Assembly (NCBI RefSeq): GCF_026559675.1 | Contig: NZ_CP092891.1 | Location: 1,550,001-1,614,000, forward strand | From: Microbacterium oxydans | GTDB lineage: Bacteria > Actinomycetota > Actinomycetes > Actinomycetales > Microbacteriaceae | Direction: 5' to 3' | Length of the DNA stretch: 64,000 bases | Shown: in pieces, positions 46,508 through 55,671 of the stretch | Numbering within the stretch: position 1 is the stretch's first letter | Layout: each line of letters opens with the position of its first letter | Translations under genes and position numbers: made by a program | Notes under the pieces: model-generated | Told to the model about the DNA's origin: nothing | The model's database searches: none | The model's input: the letters and a program-made list of their open reading frames with translations, nothing else

Positions 46508-46945
46508 ATGAGCTCCACCGCCCCCTCCACTCGGATGACCGGAATCGGTCGTGTCCTCGTGATCGTCTACGCCGTCATGGCGCTGGCCGCCACGGGGCGC
46601 AGCTTCGTGCAGATCGTCCGTCGCTTCGACGAGGCGCCGCTGGCGTACTCGCTGTCCGCCGTCGCCGCCGTCGTGTACATCCTGGCCACTCTCGCGCTCG
46701 TCCTGGCCCGCCGGCGCGGCTGGTACACGGTCGCCTGGATCGCCATCGTCTTCGAGCTCACCGGAGTCCTGGTCGTGGGCCTGCTGAGCATCCTGATGCC
46801 GGCCCTGTTCCAGCACGAGACGGTGTGGTCGCTCTTCGGCCGCGGATACCTGTTCATCCCTCTCGTCCTGCCGGTCTTCGGGATCTGGTGGCTGCGCACG
46901 CATCGGCCCGCCGATGTCGCGCAGCCGGTCGAGGTGGACGCGTGA
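46508..46945 (+). CDS. Membrane protein coupled to ribF
   Basis: 145 residues, four hydrophobic helices (about 12-32, 45-67, 75-98, 112-130) and a short acidic tail. The ATG at 46508 begins MSSTAPSTRM; the in-frame ATG at 46496 overlaps the -10-like box. Its stop overlaps the ribF GTG (GTGA). Function unknown; the coupling suggests co-expression with flavin synthesis, which may be chance. Confidence 0.75.
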   Translation: MSSTAPSTRMTGIGRVLVIVYAVMALAATGRSFVQIVRRFDEAPLAYSLSAVAAVVYILATLALVLARRRGWYTVAWIAIVFELTGVLVVGLLSILMPALFQHETVWSLFGRGYLFIPLVLPVFGIWWLRTHRPADVAQPVEVDA

Positions 46946-47892
46946 TCGTCTTCCGCAGCCCGGAGGAGGTGCCGGACGGCTTCGGCCCGAGCACCGTCGC
47001 GATCGGCAAGTTCGACGGTGTCCACGCGGGGCATCGCGCCGTGATCGCCCGTCTCGAAGAGGTGGCCGCCGGCACGGGGAGCCGCTCCGTCGCCGTCACG
47101 TTCGACCGCAACCCGCTCGCCGTGATCCGGCCGGACCGGTGCCCGGAGAACGTCGTCACCGTCGACCGGAAGCTGGAGCTGCTGGGCGAGCTCGGCCTCG
47201 ATGCGACACTGATGCTCACCTTCGACGAGGAGCTCGCCTCCCGCAGCGCGGAGGACTTCGTCGTCGACATCCTCGTCGGGGCGCTCCACGTCTCCACGGT
47301 CCTCGTCGGCGAGGACTTCCGCTTCGGCAACCGGGGCGCGGGGACGCCGGAGCTCCTCCGCGAACTCGGCCCGCGCCACGGCTTCGCCGTCGAGGTCGTC
47401 GAGGACGTGTACCTCCCGGGCTCTTCGCGACGCGTGTCGTCGAGCTGGATCCGCGAGCTGCTGATGGACGGCGACGTCGCCGCGGCGACCAAGGCCCTCG
47501 GGCGCCACCCCGATGTGCGGGGCGAGGTCGTGCACGGCCTCAAGCGCGGACGGGAGCTCGGATTCCCCACGGCGAACCTGTCGACCATCGTGGATGCCTT
47601 CGTCCCCGCGGACGGCGTCTACGCCGGCTGGCTCGTCGACCATGACACCGGCATCCGGCATCCGTCCGCGATCTCGGTCGGCACGAATCCCACGTTCGAC
47701 GACGTCCTCGTGCGACAGGTCGAGGCTCACGTGCTGGGGGAGACCGGACTCGATCTCTACGGACACGACGTCACGGTCGAGTTCGTCGAGCGGCTGCGGG
47801 GGATGGTCGCCTTCGAGGGCATCGAGAAGCTGATGGACCAGATGGGCGCGGACGTCACGGACGCCGCGCGCGCTCTGGGCCTCCCCGGCTGA
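46942..47892 (+). CDS. ribF: Bifunctional riboflavin kinase/FAD synthetase
   Basis: 316 residues. Phosphorylates riboflavin to FMN and adenylates FMN to FAD. The N-terminal adenylyltransferase has GKFDGVHAGHRAVI and SSSWIRELL; the C-terminal flavokinase has GLKRGRELGFPTANL (about 195-209) and VGTNPTFDD. GTG start overlaps the preceding stop. The truB-ribF neighbourhood is conserved in actinobacteria, though rpsO does not follow here. Confidence 0.95.
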   Translation: MIVFRSPEEVPDGFGPSTVAIGKFDGVHAGHRAVIARLEEVAAGTGSRSVAVTFDRNPLAVIRPDRCPENVVTVDRKLELLGELGLDATLMLTFDEELASRSAEDFVVDILVGALHVSTVLVGEDFRFGNRGAGTPELLRELGPRHGFAVEVVEDVYLPGSSRRVSSSWIRELLMDGDVAAATKALGRHPDVRGEVVHGLKRGRELGFPTANLSTIVDAFVPADGVYAGWLVDHDTGIRHPSAISVGTNPTFDDVLVRQVEAHVLGETGLDLYGHDVTVEFVERLRGMVAFEGIEKLMDQMGADVTDAARALGLPG

Positions 47893-48152
47893 CCCGCGCT
47901 CCGACGGGGCTGCGCGACACATCCTGTTCGGCTCTGCGGCGTCTCTTGTCCGCCGCACGGCGTGGGCGATCTCCGGGATCCGAGCCCGATGGCATAGAAT
48001 GGACATCGGCTCCCGCCGATTCCCGCGCTTCTCGCGTGCCTCGGTGGGAAGAAGATCCATTGTTCGTACGGTCCTGGCTCACGCCACACGCGGACAACGA
48101 GAACGGCCCACGGCTTCATGGGGAAGCCGGAGCCTTCACGCTCAGGAGGAGC
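47893..48152 (+). promoter_or_regulatory. Long 5' leader of the SNF2-type helicase gene
   Basis: No gene in these 260 bp. TAGAAT at 47995-48000 is a candidate -10 box that would give a leader of about 146 nt. The leader holds a hairpin CGGCTTC (48111-48117) with GAAGCCG (48123-48129), 15 nt before the strong AGGAGGA. It also has a possible TTCCC/GGGAA stem near 48024-48054. No known riboswitch is recognised. Confidence 0.4.
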
Positions 48153-50297
48153 ATGCCGACCACGGCAACCGCCGCCACGCGGCGCAAGAAGACGTCCCGT
48201 CGTGACGACGAGGCACCACTCATCCCGATCCTCGCGCGCAAGGTGCGCGAGATCGAGGCCAAGTCCCAGCGGGGGAAGCTCGGCCCGACGAACCGGGTGA
48301 AGTTCCAGGTGATCGCGTTCCTGGTGCGCGAAGAGCGCGCCAGGGTCAAGGCGGACGCCGAGATCGGCGACCCCGCCCGCGCCGAGCTGCTCAAGCGCCT
48401 GGACGGTGTCGCCACCATCCTCGCGAAGACCGCGGCACGCGACACGTCGCTCATCCAGCTGCTGGAGGCCGACCAGGCGACGTCGCCGGTCGCGAAGCGC
48501 ATGCGCCGGGACTGGCTGCTCGAATCCGGTGCGGAGCTCGCTCCCGAGGAGCTCATCATCGCCGACGCCGCGCCCGTGCAGATCTCCGTGGTTCCCGCGG
48601 CGATCGCCGAGCGCCAGGTCACGCCGCCGTCCGTCGAGGCGCGGCAGCTGGCCAACCCCTTCCTCGCCCCGGATCTGACGCCGCGCTCGACGTCCACGCC
48701 CCGCCGTCGTCTCGACGGCTGGGAGCTCATGGGCCCGCTGTACAAGGCGTTCGAGACCGGTGCCGGCGGATCCGCGGCATCGATGGATCTTCCGCCCGCA
48801 CCGGAGTTCGACCACATCTCGCCCAAGGGCCTCGAGGTCATGGTGCACCAGTCCCGGTTCCTCGAGGCCGTGAAGGCCGGTCACCGCAGCTTCCTCCTCG
48901 CCGATGAGCCCGGACTCGGCAAGACCGCCCAGTCGGTGCTCGCCGCCTCGGTCGCCGGAGCCTACCCGCTGCTCGTCGTCGTGCCCAACGTCGTCAAGAT
49001 GAACTGGGCACGCGAGGTGGAGCGCTGGACGCCGCAGCGACGCGCGACGGTGATCCAGGGTGACGGCGACGACATCGATGCGTTCGCCGACGTGTTCATC
49101 GTGAACTACGAGATCCTCGACCGGCACATGTCGTGGCTGGCGTCGATCGGTCTGCGCGGCATGGTCGTCGACGAGGCGCACTTCATCAAGAACCTCTCTT
49201 CGCAGCGGTCGCAGAACGTGCTGTCGCTGGCCGCGCAGGTGCGCGAGCGCACGCCCGGTCACGACCCTCTCATGCTCGCCCTCACCGGTACGCCGCTGAT
49301 CAACGACGTCGAGGACTTCGACGCGATCTGGCGCTTCCTGGGCTGGACGACCGGGGAGAAGCCGGGTCCGGAGCTCATGGAGAAGCTGGACGCGACCGGG
49401 TTCACGCCGGCCGACAAGGCGTTCTACCCCGAGGCCCGCGACGCCGTGATCTCGATGGGTATCGTCCGCCGCAAGAAGAAGGACGTGGCCGCCGACCTCC
49501 CGGACAAGCTCATCGCCGACCTGCCCGTGCAGCTCGACGACGAGTTCGGGCGCAGCATCCGCCAGGCCGAGCGCGAGCTGGGGGAGCGGCTGGCCGCTCG
49601 CTACCGCCGCATCATCGAGTCGCGGGGCGACCGCGGTCTGGCGCCGGGCGAGATCGACGAGGACATCGTGCGTCTCGTCGCCCAGAACGAGCTCGAGGAG
49701 TCGAAGGCCGCGGGCGCCGGGGGAGACAACGTCTTCACCATGGTCCGCCGCATCGGTCAGGCCAAGGCGCAGCTGGCGGCCGACTACGCCGCTCAGCTCC
49801 AGCGCTCGGTCGGCAAGGTGGTCTTCTTCGCGAAGCACATCGACGTCATGGACCAGGCGGAGGCGCACTTCGCCGCCGCGGGCATCCGGTCGGTCTCCAT
49901 CCGAGGCGACCAGACGACCACGACGCGCCAGCAGGCGATCGACGACTTCAACAGCGACCCCGCCGTCGGCATCGCCGTCTGCTCGCTCACCGCGGCAGGT
50001 GTCGGCCTGAACCTGCAGGCCGCATCGAACGTCGTGCTCGCGGAGCTGTCCTGGACGGCCGCCGAGCAGACGCAGGCGATCGACCGCGTGCACCGCATCG
50101 GCCAGGACGAGCCCGTGACCGCGTGGCGGATCATCGCCGCGCACACGATCGACACCAAGATCGCGGAGCTGATCGACCAGAAGCAGGGGCTTGCGGCGCG
50201 GGCGCTCGACGGCGAAGCCGTCGAGGAGTCGGCCGCCGAGCCGGTGCAGCTGGCGGCGCTCATGCACCTGCTGCGTCAGGCTCTCGGCGCCGCATAG
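48153..50297 (+). CDS. SNF2-family DEAD/DEAH-box helicase
   Basis: 714 residues. Superfamily 2 ATPase. A basic N-terminal region (1-100) and linker lead to motor domain 1 with Walker A DEPGLGKTAQS (about 249-259), DEAH (about 338) and TGTPLIND. Motor domain 2 has VVFFAKHIDVMDQAE, SLTAAGVGLNLQAA and QAIDRVHRIGQDEPV. It resembles SMARCAL1/HARP-like annealing helicases more than the larger bacterial HepA/RapA. Probable role in DNA repair or remodelling. ATG with AGGAGGA 2-8 nt upstream; earlier in-frame starts at 47946 lack a ribosome site. Confidence 0.88.
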   Translation: MPTTATAATRRKKTSRRDDEAPLIPILARKVREIEAKSQRGKLGPTNRVKFQVIAFLVREERARVKADAEIGDPARAELLKRLDGVATILAKTAARDTSLIQLLEADQATSPVAKRMRRDWLLESGAELAPEELIIADAAPVQISVVPAAIAERQVTPPSVEARQLANPFLAPDLTPRSTSTPRRRLDGWELMGPLYKAFETGAGGSAASMDLPPAPEFDHISPKGLEVMVHQSRFLEAVKAGHRSFLLADEPGLGKTAQSVLAASVAGAYPLLVVVPNVVKMNWAREVERWTPQRRATVIQGDGDDIDAFADVFIVNYEILDRHMSWLASIGLRGMVVDEAHFIKNLSSQRSQNVLSLAAQVRERTPGHDPLMLALTGTPLINDVEDFDAIWRFLGWTTGEKPGPELMEKLDATGFTPADKAFYPEARDAVISMGIVRRKKKDVAADLPDKLIADLPVQLDDEFGRSIRQAERELGERLAARYRRIIESRGDRGLAPGEIDEDIVRLVAQNELEESKAAGAGGDNVFTMVRRIGQAKAQLAADYAAQLQRSVGKVVFFAKHIDVMDQAEAHFAAAGIRSVSIRGDQTTTTRQQAIDDFNSDPAVGIAVCSLTAAGVGLNLQAASNVVLAELSWTAAEQTQAIDRVHRIGQDEPVTAWRIIAAHTIDTKIAELIDQKQGLAARALDGEAVEESAAEPVQLAALMHLLRQALGAA

Positions 50298-50437
50298 GCG
50301 TCAAGAAGGTCCGTTCTTAACGCGGATATGGTGGGGTGAACCCAGCTGATCGAGAAGTTCATCGATATCGGGGAATCGCGACGTCAAGATCGACGGTTTT
50401 CGTCGCGTCCGAATGGCGCGGGAGTGCGCCGGGGCGC

Positions 50438-50443
50438 TAGTGT
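50438..50443 (+). promoter_or_regulatory. Candidate -10 box for pfkA
   Basis: TAGTGT. Start near 50450 leaves a leader of about 50 nt with a GAAGG ribosome site. The rest of the 200-bp gap from 50298 shows no gene. Confidence 0.5.
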
Positions 50444-50499
50444 CGATCGAAGGCAGCGTCGCCTTTCCCCCCATCTCCCGAACGTCTGAAGGCACCCTC

Positions 50500-51528
50500 A
50501 TGAAGATCGGCATCCTGACGAGCGGCGGCGACTGCCCCGGCCTCAACGCGGTCATCCGCGGCATCGTGCTCAAGGGCACCACCACCTACGACCTCGAGTT
50601 CGTCGGCATCCGTGACGGATGGCGCGGACTGGTCGACGGCGACTTCATGCCGCTCACCCGTCACGAGGTGAAGGGGCTGTCGAAGGTCGGCGGGACGATC
50701 CTCGGCACGAGCCGCACGAACCCCTACGAGGGCGAGCGCGGGGGAGCCGAGAACATCGCCAAGACCCTCTACGGGCACAAGATCGACGGCATCATCGCGA
50801 TCGGCGGCGAGGGCACCCTCGCCGCGGCCGACCGGCTCGCGAAGGACGGCATCAAGGTGATCGGCGTCCCCAAGACGATCGACAACGACCTGCAGGCCAC
50901 GGACTACTCGTTCGGCTTCGACACCGCGGTGAACATCGCCACCGACGCGATGGACCGCCTGCGCACCACCGGCGACTCGCACCAGCGCTGCATGGTCGCC
51001 GAGGTCATGGGCCGCCACGTCGGCTGGATCGCCCTGCACGCCGGTATGGCAGCGGGCGCCCACGTCATCTGCATCCCCGAGGTGCCGATGTCGATCGACG
51101 ACATCACCGAGCTCGTGACGAGCGCCCACGACCGCGGTCGCGCTCCGCTGGTCGTGGTCTCCGAGGGCTTCAAGCTCCTCGGCATGGACGAGGCTTACAG
51201 CGACAAGGGCCTCGACGCCTTCAACCGTCCGCGTCTCGGCGGCATCGGCGACCTGCTCGCCCCTGAGATCGAGCGCATCACCGGCATCGAGACGCGCGCG
51301 ACGATCCTCGGACACATCCAGCGCGGTGGATCGCCCTCGGCCTTCGACCGGGTTCTCGCGACGCGCCTCGGTCTGCACGCCGCGGACGCGCTCGTCGACG
51401 GCGCCTGGGGGCAGATGGTGGCCATGCAGGGCACCGACATCGTCCGGGTCCCGTTCGCCGATGCACTGGGCGAGCTGAACACGGTCCCGCGCTACCGCTA
51501 CGACGAGGCCGCGGCGCTCTTCGGCTGA
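50500..51528 (+). CDS. pfkA: 6-phosphofructokinase
   Basis: 342 residues. Phosphorylates fructose 6-phosphate in glycolysis. Motifs: ILTSGGDCPGLNAVIRG, GGEGTL, PKTIDNDL and MGRHVGWIALHAG. The donor site has Gly in GGEGT, as in ATP enzymes, with Lys in PKTIDND, as in pyrophosphate enzymes. Actinobacterial enzymes of both donor types share this pair, so ATP or PPi cannot be decided. ATG with GAAGG 7 nt upstream. Confidence 0.93.
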   Translation: MKIGILTSGGDCPGLNAVIRGIVLKGTTTYDLEFVGIRDGWRGLVDGDFMPLTRHEVKGLSKVGGTILGTSRTNPYEGERGGAENIAKTLYGHKIDGIIAIGGEGTLAAADRLAKDGIKVIGVPKTIDNDLQATDYSFGFDTAVNIATDAMDRLRTTGDSHQRCMVAEVMGRHVGWIALHAGMAAGAHVICIPEVPMSIDDITELVTSAHDRGRAPLVVVSEGFKLLGMDEAYSDKGLDAFNRPRLGGIGDLLAPEIERITGIETRATILGHIQRGGSPSAFDRVLATRLGLHAADALVDGAWGQMVAMQGTDIVRVPFADALGELNTVPRYRYDEAAALFG

Positions 51529-51580
51529 GCACCGTGGCGGTCGCGCCCACCCGTTCGCGGATGAGCGCGACCGCTCCGGC

Positions 51581-53680
51581 TCACGCCTCGGCGAGGCCGA
51601 GCGTGTCGAGGAGCCAGGCCAGCTCGAACGCCCGCTCCTTCCAGGAGTTGTAGCGTCCGCTCACACCACCGTGCCCGGCGACCATCTCGCACTTGAGCAG
51701 CACGTCGGACGCGCCGGCCTCCCGCAGGCGCGCCACCCACTTCGCCGGCTCCACGTACAGGACCCGCGTGTCGTTGAGCGATGTGACGGCGAGGATGCGG
51801 GGGTGCTCGACGCCGTCGCGCACGTTCTCGTACGGCGTGTACGACTTCATGTAGGCGTAGACGTCCGCGTCGTGGAGCGGGTCGCCCCACTCGTCCCACT
51901 CGATCACGGTCAGCGGCAGCGACGGGTCGAGGATCGTGGTCAGGGCGTCGACGAACGGCACTCCGGCGAGGATGCCGGCGAACAGCTCGGGCGCGAGGTT
52001 CGTCACCGCGCCCATCAGCAGTCCACCGGCGCTGCCGCCCTCGGCCACCATGCGGCTCGGCGTGGTCACACCCGTCGCGACCAGGTGCTCGCCGCAGGAC
52101 ACGAAGTCCGTGAACGTGTTCCGCTTGTTGAGCAGCTTGCCGTCCTCGTACCACTGCCGCCCCATCTCGCCGCCGCCGCGGACGTGGGCGACCGCGAAGA
52201 TCACACCGCGATCCAGCTCCGAGAGCCGCGCGACGGAGAAGCCGGGGTCGATCGAGTGCTCGTAGGAGCCGTAGCCGTACAGGTGCACCGGCCGTGCCTC
52301 GGCGCCCGGCTCGCCGAACGAGCGCTTCCACACCAGGGAGATCGGGACGCGCACCCCGTCGGCGGCCGTGGCCCAGTCGCGGCGCTGACCGTACTCCGCG
52401 GCGTCATAGCCGCCCAGCACGGCGACCTGCTTGCGCAGCACCAGTTCCTTGGAGGCGAGGTCGAGATCGAAGACGGTGCTCGGCGTGACGAACGAGGTGT
52501 AGCCGAGGCGCAGGAAGGGGGAGTGCCATTCGGGGTTGCCGCTCACGCCGGCCGAGTACAGCGGCTCGTCGAAGGAGATCTCCTCGACGGCGTCCGTGGC
52601 GTAGTCGAGCAGGCCGACCCGCTCCAGGCCCTCGCTGCGGTACTCCACGGTGGCGAAGTCGCGGAAGGCGTCCATGCCCAGCAGGCGTCTGCCCGGTTCA
52701 TGGGCGATCACGACGTGTCGCGCGCCCTGCGGGTCGGACGCCGCCACCGAGACGAGCTCGAAGTCGAGGGCACCGTCGTTGTGCAGGATGAGCAGGCGGT
52801 CCTCGCCGTCCACCACGGCATGGTCGAGCGAGTACTCGACGCCGTCGCGACGCGGCCAGACCTGGCGGGGCTCGGCCGTGAGGTCACCGGAGAGATCGAC
52901 GAGGTACTCCTCGCTGGTGATGCTCGAACCGACGCCGATGACGAGGTACCGGTGGCTCCGGGTGATCCCGGCGCCGAGCCAGAACTTCTCGTCCGGCTCG
53001 TGGAACAGCGTGACGTCCTCCGACACGGGCGTTCCCAGCCGGTGCAGCCAGAGGGTGTCGGGGCGCCAGGCATCGTCCCGCGTCGTGTAGAGGACGCCGG
53101 TGCCGTCGGGCGTGAAGAAGGCGCCGCCGGTGTTCGGGATCTCGTCCTCGAGCGTGGTGCCGGTCACCAGATCGCGCACGTGCACGGTGTAGAGCTCGTC
53201 GCCCTCGAAGTCGGTCGACCAGAGCAGCTTCGTCGCGTCGTCCGTGGTGTCGAACGCGCCGAGGGAGAAGAACTCGTGCCCCTCGGCCTCGATGTTCCCG
53301 TCGAGCAGGACCACCTCGCCGGGAACGGCCACCCCGGGCTCGAGTCGCGGGGGAGTCCAGTCGCCGGGCTCGGCAGCCGCCCGGCAGTGGATGCCGTACT
53401 GCGCGCCCTCCTCGGTGCGGCTGTAGTACCACCAGTCGCCTCGACGGGTCGGCACCGAGAGGTCCGTCTCCTGCACGCGGCCCTTGATCTCCTGGAACAG
53501 CCGCTCGCGGAGGTCGGCCAGGTGCGCGGTCTCCGCGTCCGTGTGGGCGTTCTCCGCCTCGAGATGGGCGACGACCTCGGCGGACTCCTTCGCCCGCAGC
53601 CATTCGTACGGGTCTTCGACCGTGTCACCGTGGTGCGTGCGGAGGGTGGAACGGCGGGCAGCGAGGGGAGCGTCAGTCAC
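51581..53680 (-). CDS. S9 prolyl oligopeptidase (oligopeptidase B type)
   Basis: 699 residues. Serine peptidase that cuts short peptides, probably after basic residues. Residues 1-420 form the beta-propeller; the C-terminal alpha/beta-hydrolase domain has GYGSYE, the nucleophile in GGSAGGLLMGAV (about 549) and catalytic His in GHGGVSGRYN near the end. No signal peptide, so cytosolic. GTG start lies 6 nt after TAGCGT. Convergent with pfkA. Confidence 0.92.
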   Translation of the reverse strand: MTDAPLAARRSTLRTHHGDTVEDPYEWLRAKESAEVVAHLEAENAHTDAETAHLADLRERLFQEIKGRVQETDLSVPTRRGDWWYYSRTEEGAQYGIHCRAAAEPGDWTPPRLEPGVAVPGEVVLLDGNIEAEGHEFFSLGAFDTTDDATKLLWSTDFEGDELYTVHVRDLVTGTTLEDEIPNTGGAFFTPDGTGVLYTTRDDAWRPDTLWLHRLGTPVSEDVTLFHEPDEKFWLGAGITRSHRYLVIGVGSSITSEEYLVDLSGDLTAEPRQVWPRRDGVEYSLDHAVVDGEDRLLILHNDGALDFELVSVAASDPQGARHVVIAHEPGRRLLGMDAFRDFATVEYRSEGLERVGLLDYATDAVEEISFDEPLYSAGVSGNPEWHSPFLRLGYTSFVTPSTVFDLDLASKELVLRKQVAVLGGYDAAEYGQRRDWATAADGVRVPISLVWKRSFGEPGAEARPVHLYGYGSYEHSIDPGFSVARLSELDRGVIFAVAHVRGGGEMGRQWYEDGKLLNKRNTFTDFVSCGEHLVATGVTTPSRMVAEGGSAGGLLMGAVTNLAPELFAGILAGVPFVDALTTILDPSLPLTVIEWDEWGDPLHDADVYAYMKSYTPYENVRDGVEHPRILAVTSLNDTRVLYVEPAKWVARLREAGASDVLLKCEMVAGHGGVSGRYNSWKERAFELAWLLDTLGLAEA

Positions 53681-53686
53681 CGTCCC

Positions 53687-53692
53687 ACGCTA
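53687..53692 (-). promoter_or_regulatory. Leaderless-type -10 box for the S9 peptidase
   Basis: TAGCGT on the minus strand, 6 nt before the GTG at 53680. Confidence 0.6.
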
Positions 53693-53744
53693 TCCCAGGT
53701 CGAGTTGACCGGCACGGGGGACGGTGGGAGGATTTAGCGGGGCC

Positions 53745-53777
53745 GGTTAACGGAAGTCAAACCCACGGTGAACTCTT
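53745..53777. promoter_or_regulatory. Pho-box-like array ahead of the phosphate transporter
   Basis: Three 7-mers spaced every 11 bp: GGTTAAC (53745), GTCAAAC (53756), GGTGAAC (53767). On the other strand the last is GTTCACC, the core of the actinobacterial PhoP box, which is built of 11-bp direct repeats. It lies 58 bp before the transporter start. Confidence 0.6.
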
Positions 53778-53835
53778 CGTTCGTCACGTCGATCCCGTCG
53801 ACATCTCCTTCTTCCTCAACGACCGAAAGCGAACG

Positions 53836-55233
53836 GTGGAAACCGCAGCCCTCATCGTCGTGCTTGTCATCGCGCTGGCACTCTTCTTCGACTTCACCAA
53901 CGGCTTTCACGACACCGCGAACGCCATGGCGACGCCGATCGCCACCGGCGCGCTCAAGCCCAAGACCGCCGTCCTCCTCGCCGCCGTCCTCAACCTCGTG
54001 GGGGCGTTCCTGTCCACCGAGGTCTCGAAGACGATCTCGGGCGGGATCATCCGGGAGGATGCGATCCTCTCCGCGGGGGCGGATCTCTTCCTCTCCCTGA
54101 TCTTCGCCGGTCTGATCGGCGCGATTACCTGGAACATGCTGACCTGGCTGCTCGGTCTGCCCTCGAGCTCGTCGCACGCGCTCTTCGGCGGCCTCATCGG
54201 CGCGACCCTGGTCGGCGCAGGACTCGGCGGCATCGACTTCGGCATGGTGCTCTCGAAGATCGTGCTGCCGGCGCTCATCGCCCCGGTCACCGCGGGTCTG
54301 ATCGCGTTCGCGGCGACGAAGATCGCCTACTCGATCACGCGGCGCTACGACGGCAAGCCCGACGGCCGTGACGGCTTCCGCTGGGGGCAGATCTTCACCT
54401 CCTCGCTGGTCGCCCTCGCGCACGGCACGAACGACGCGCAGAAGACCATGGGTGTCATCACGCTCGCGATGATCACGATCGGCTGGCAGTCGGGCGCGCA
54501 CCACGAGCCCGAGCTCTGGGTCATCATCGCCTGTGCCTTCACGATCGCTCTCGGCACCTACCTGGGCGGCTGGCGCATCATCCGCACGCTCGGCAAGGGC
54601 CTCACCGACGTCAAGCCCGCGCAGGGCTTCGCGGCGGAGAGCTCGACGGCCGCCACGATCCTCGCGTCCAGCGCCCTCGGCTTCGCGCTCTCGACGACGC
54701 AGGTCGCCTCGGGGTCGGTCATCGGATCGGGACTCGGACGCCGCGGATCCACGGTGCGCTGGCGGACGGCCGGTCGCATCGGCATCGGCTGGCTGCTCAC
54801 CCTCCCCGCGGCCGGAGGCGTCGGCGCACTGGCGGCGTTGCTGGTCGTCTGGCTCGGGAACTGGGGCGTCGCGATCGACGCGGTCATCGCGCTCGTCATC
54901 ATCCTCGGCCTGTTCATGCGCTCGCGCCGGAACGCCGTGACCCCCGCCAACGCGATGAGCGACGTCGCGGAGTCGGGCCGGGCCATCGAGCTCCCGGACA
55001 CCCCGCCGCCCACGCGCCGCCAGGTGCGCATCGAGCAGGCCAAGGCGGAGGCGAAGGCCCGCGCCGAGGCCCGCGAGAAGGCGAAGGCCGAGTCCAAGGC
55101 CCGCGCGAAGAAGGACGCGGAGGCCAAGGCCGAGAAGAAGGCTCGCGCCAAGGCGGGCGCCAAGGCCGGGTCCAAGGGCGAGAAGTCCGCGTCCTCGAAC
55201 GCGGATGCGAAGCGGAACGGGGAGTCCGAATGA
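53836..55233 (+). CDS. PiT-family inorganic phosphate transporter
   Basis: 465 residues. Low-affinity phosphate/cation symporter in the membrane. Both PiT signature repeats are present: GFHDTANAMATPIATGAL (about 19-36) and AHGTNDAQKTMGVITLA (about 195-211). About ten helices end near 360. From about 385 to the end is an unusual Lys/Ala/Glu tail (KAEAKARAEAREK-like), likely a cytoplasmic coiled coil. GTG start; the ribosome site is weak. The Pho-box-like repeats upstream suggest induction by phosphate limitation. Coupled by ATGA to the next gene. Confidence 0.92.
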   Translation: METAALIVVLVIALALFFDFTNGFHDTANAMATPIATGALKPKTAVLLAAVLNLVGAFLSTEVSKTISGGIIREDAILSAGADLFLSLIFAGLIGAITWNMLTWLLGLPSSSSHALFGGLIGATLVGAGLGGIDFGMVLSKIVLPALIAPVTAGLIAFAATKIAYSITRRYDGKPDGRDGFRWGQIFTSSLVALAHGTNDAQKTMGVITLAMITIGWQSGAHHEPELWVIIACAFTIALGTYLGGWRIIRTLGKGLTDVKPAQGFAAESSTAATILASSALGFALSTTQVASGSVIGSGLGRRGSTVRWRTAGRIGIGWLLTLPAAGGVGALAALLVVWLGNWGVAIDAVIALVIILGLFMRSRRNAVTPANAMSDVAESGRAIELPDTPPPTRRQVRIEQAKAEAKARAEAREKAKAESKARAKKDAEAKAEKKARAKAGAKAGSKGEKSASSNADAKRNGESE

Positions 55234-55565
55234 ACGTCGTGATCGACTGGTTCGCGTTCCTGCAGGTGTTCGCGGCGGCGCTCGTCGGCGCGGCCGCCAT
55301 CGTCACCTTCTACGCCCTCGGCCTCCGTCTGCTCGTGCGCAGCGGTCGGGCCCCCGTCGTGAGCCCCGCGGAGTTCACCGACGCGATCACCGTGATCTCC
55401 GAGAAGGAGCTCAAGCGGGCCGAGAAGCAGGCGGCGAAGGCCGCGCGGAAGAGCCCGCTCACCGAGGGGCAGAAGTCCGTGGCGCTCGTGGGCGCGTACG
55501 GATGCTTCGCGCTCTGCGCCGCCGCCGTCGTCGCCGGCATCCTGATCATCGTCATCGGGCACTGA
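55230..55565 (+). CDS. Small two-helix membrane protein coupled to the phosphate transporter
   Basis: 111 residues. One helix at about 8-32, a charged middle with KELKRAEKQAAKAARK, and a second helix at about 86-108. The start overlaps the transporter stop by 4 nt. The basic, Ala-rich middle resembles the transporter's C-terminal tail and may contact it. Family not recognised. Confidence 0.7.
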   Translation: MNVVIDWFAFLQVFAAALVGAAAIVTFYALGLRLLVRSGRAPVVSPAEFTDAITVISEKELKRAEKQAAKAARKSPLTEGQKSVALVGAYGCFALCAAAVVAGILIIVIGH

Positions 55566-55659
55566 CCCCGTCGAGCGGGCCAGGGGTCGGGCCGTGGATC
55601 GGGCCGGTCTCCTGACGGCCGCCCAGCCCGGCCACGCCCGTACGTGTCGGCCGGCCGCC

Positions 55660-55665
55660 TAGGCT
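55660..55665 (+). promoter_or_regulatory. Leaderless-type -10 box for the phosphodiesterase
   Basis: TAGGCT, 6 nt before the ATG at 55672. Confidence 0.65.
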
Positions 55666-55671
55666 GATGCC

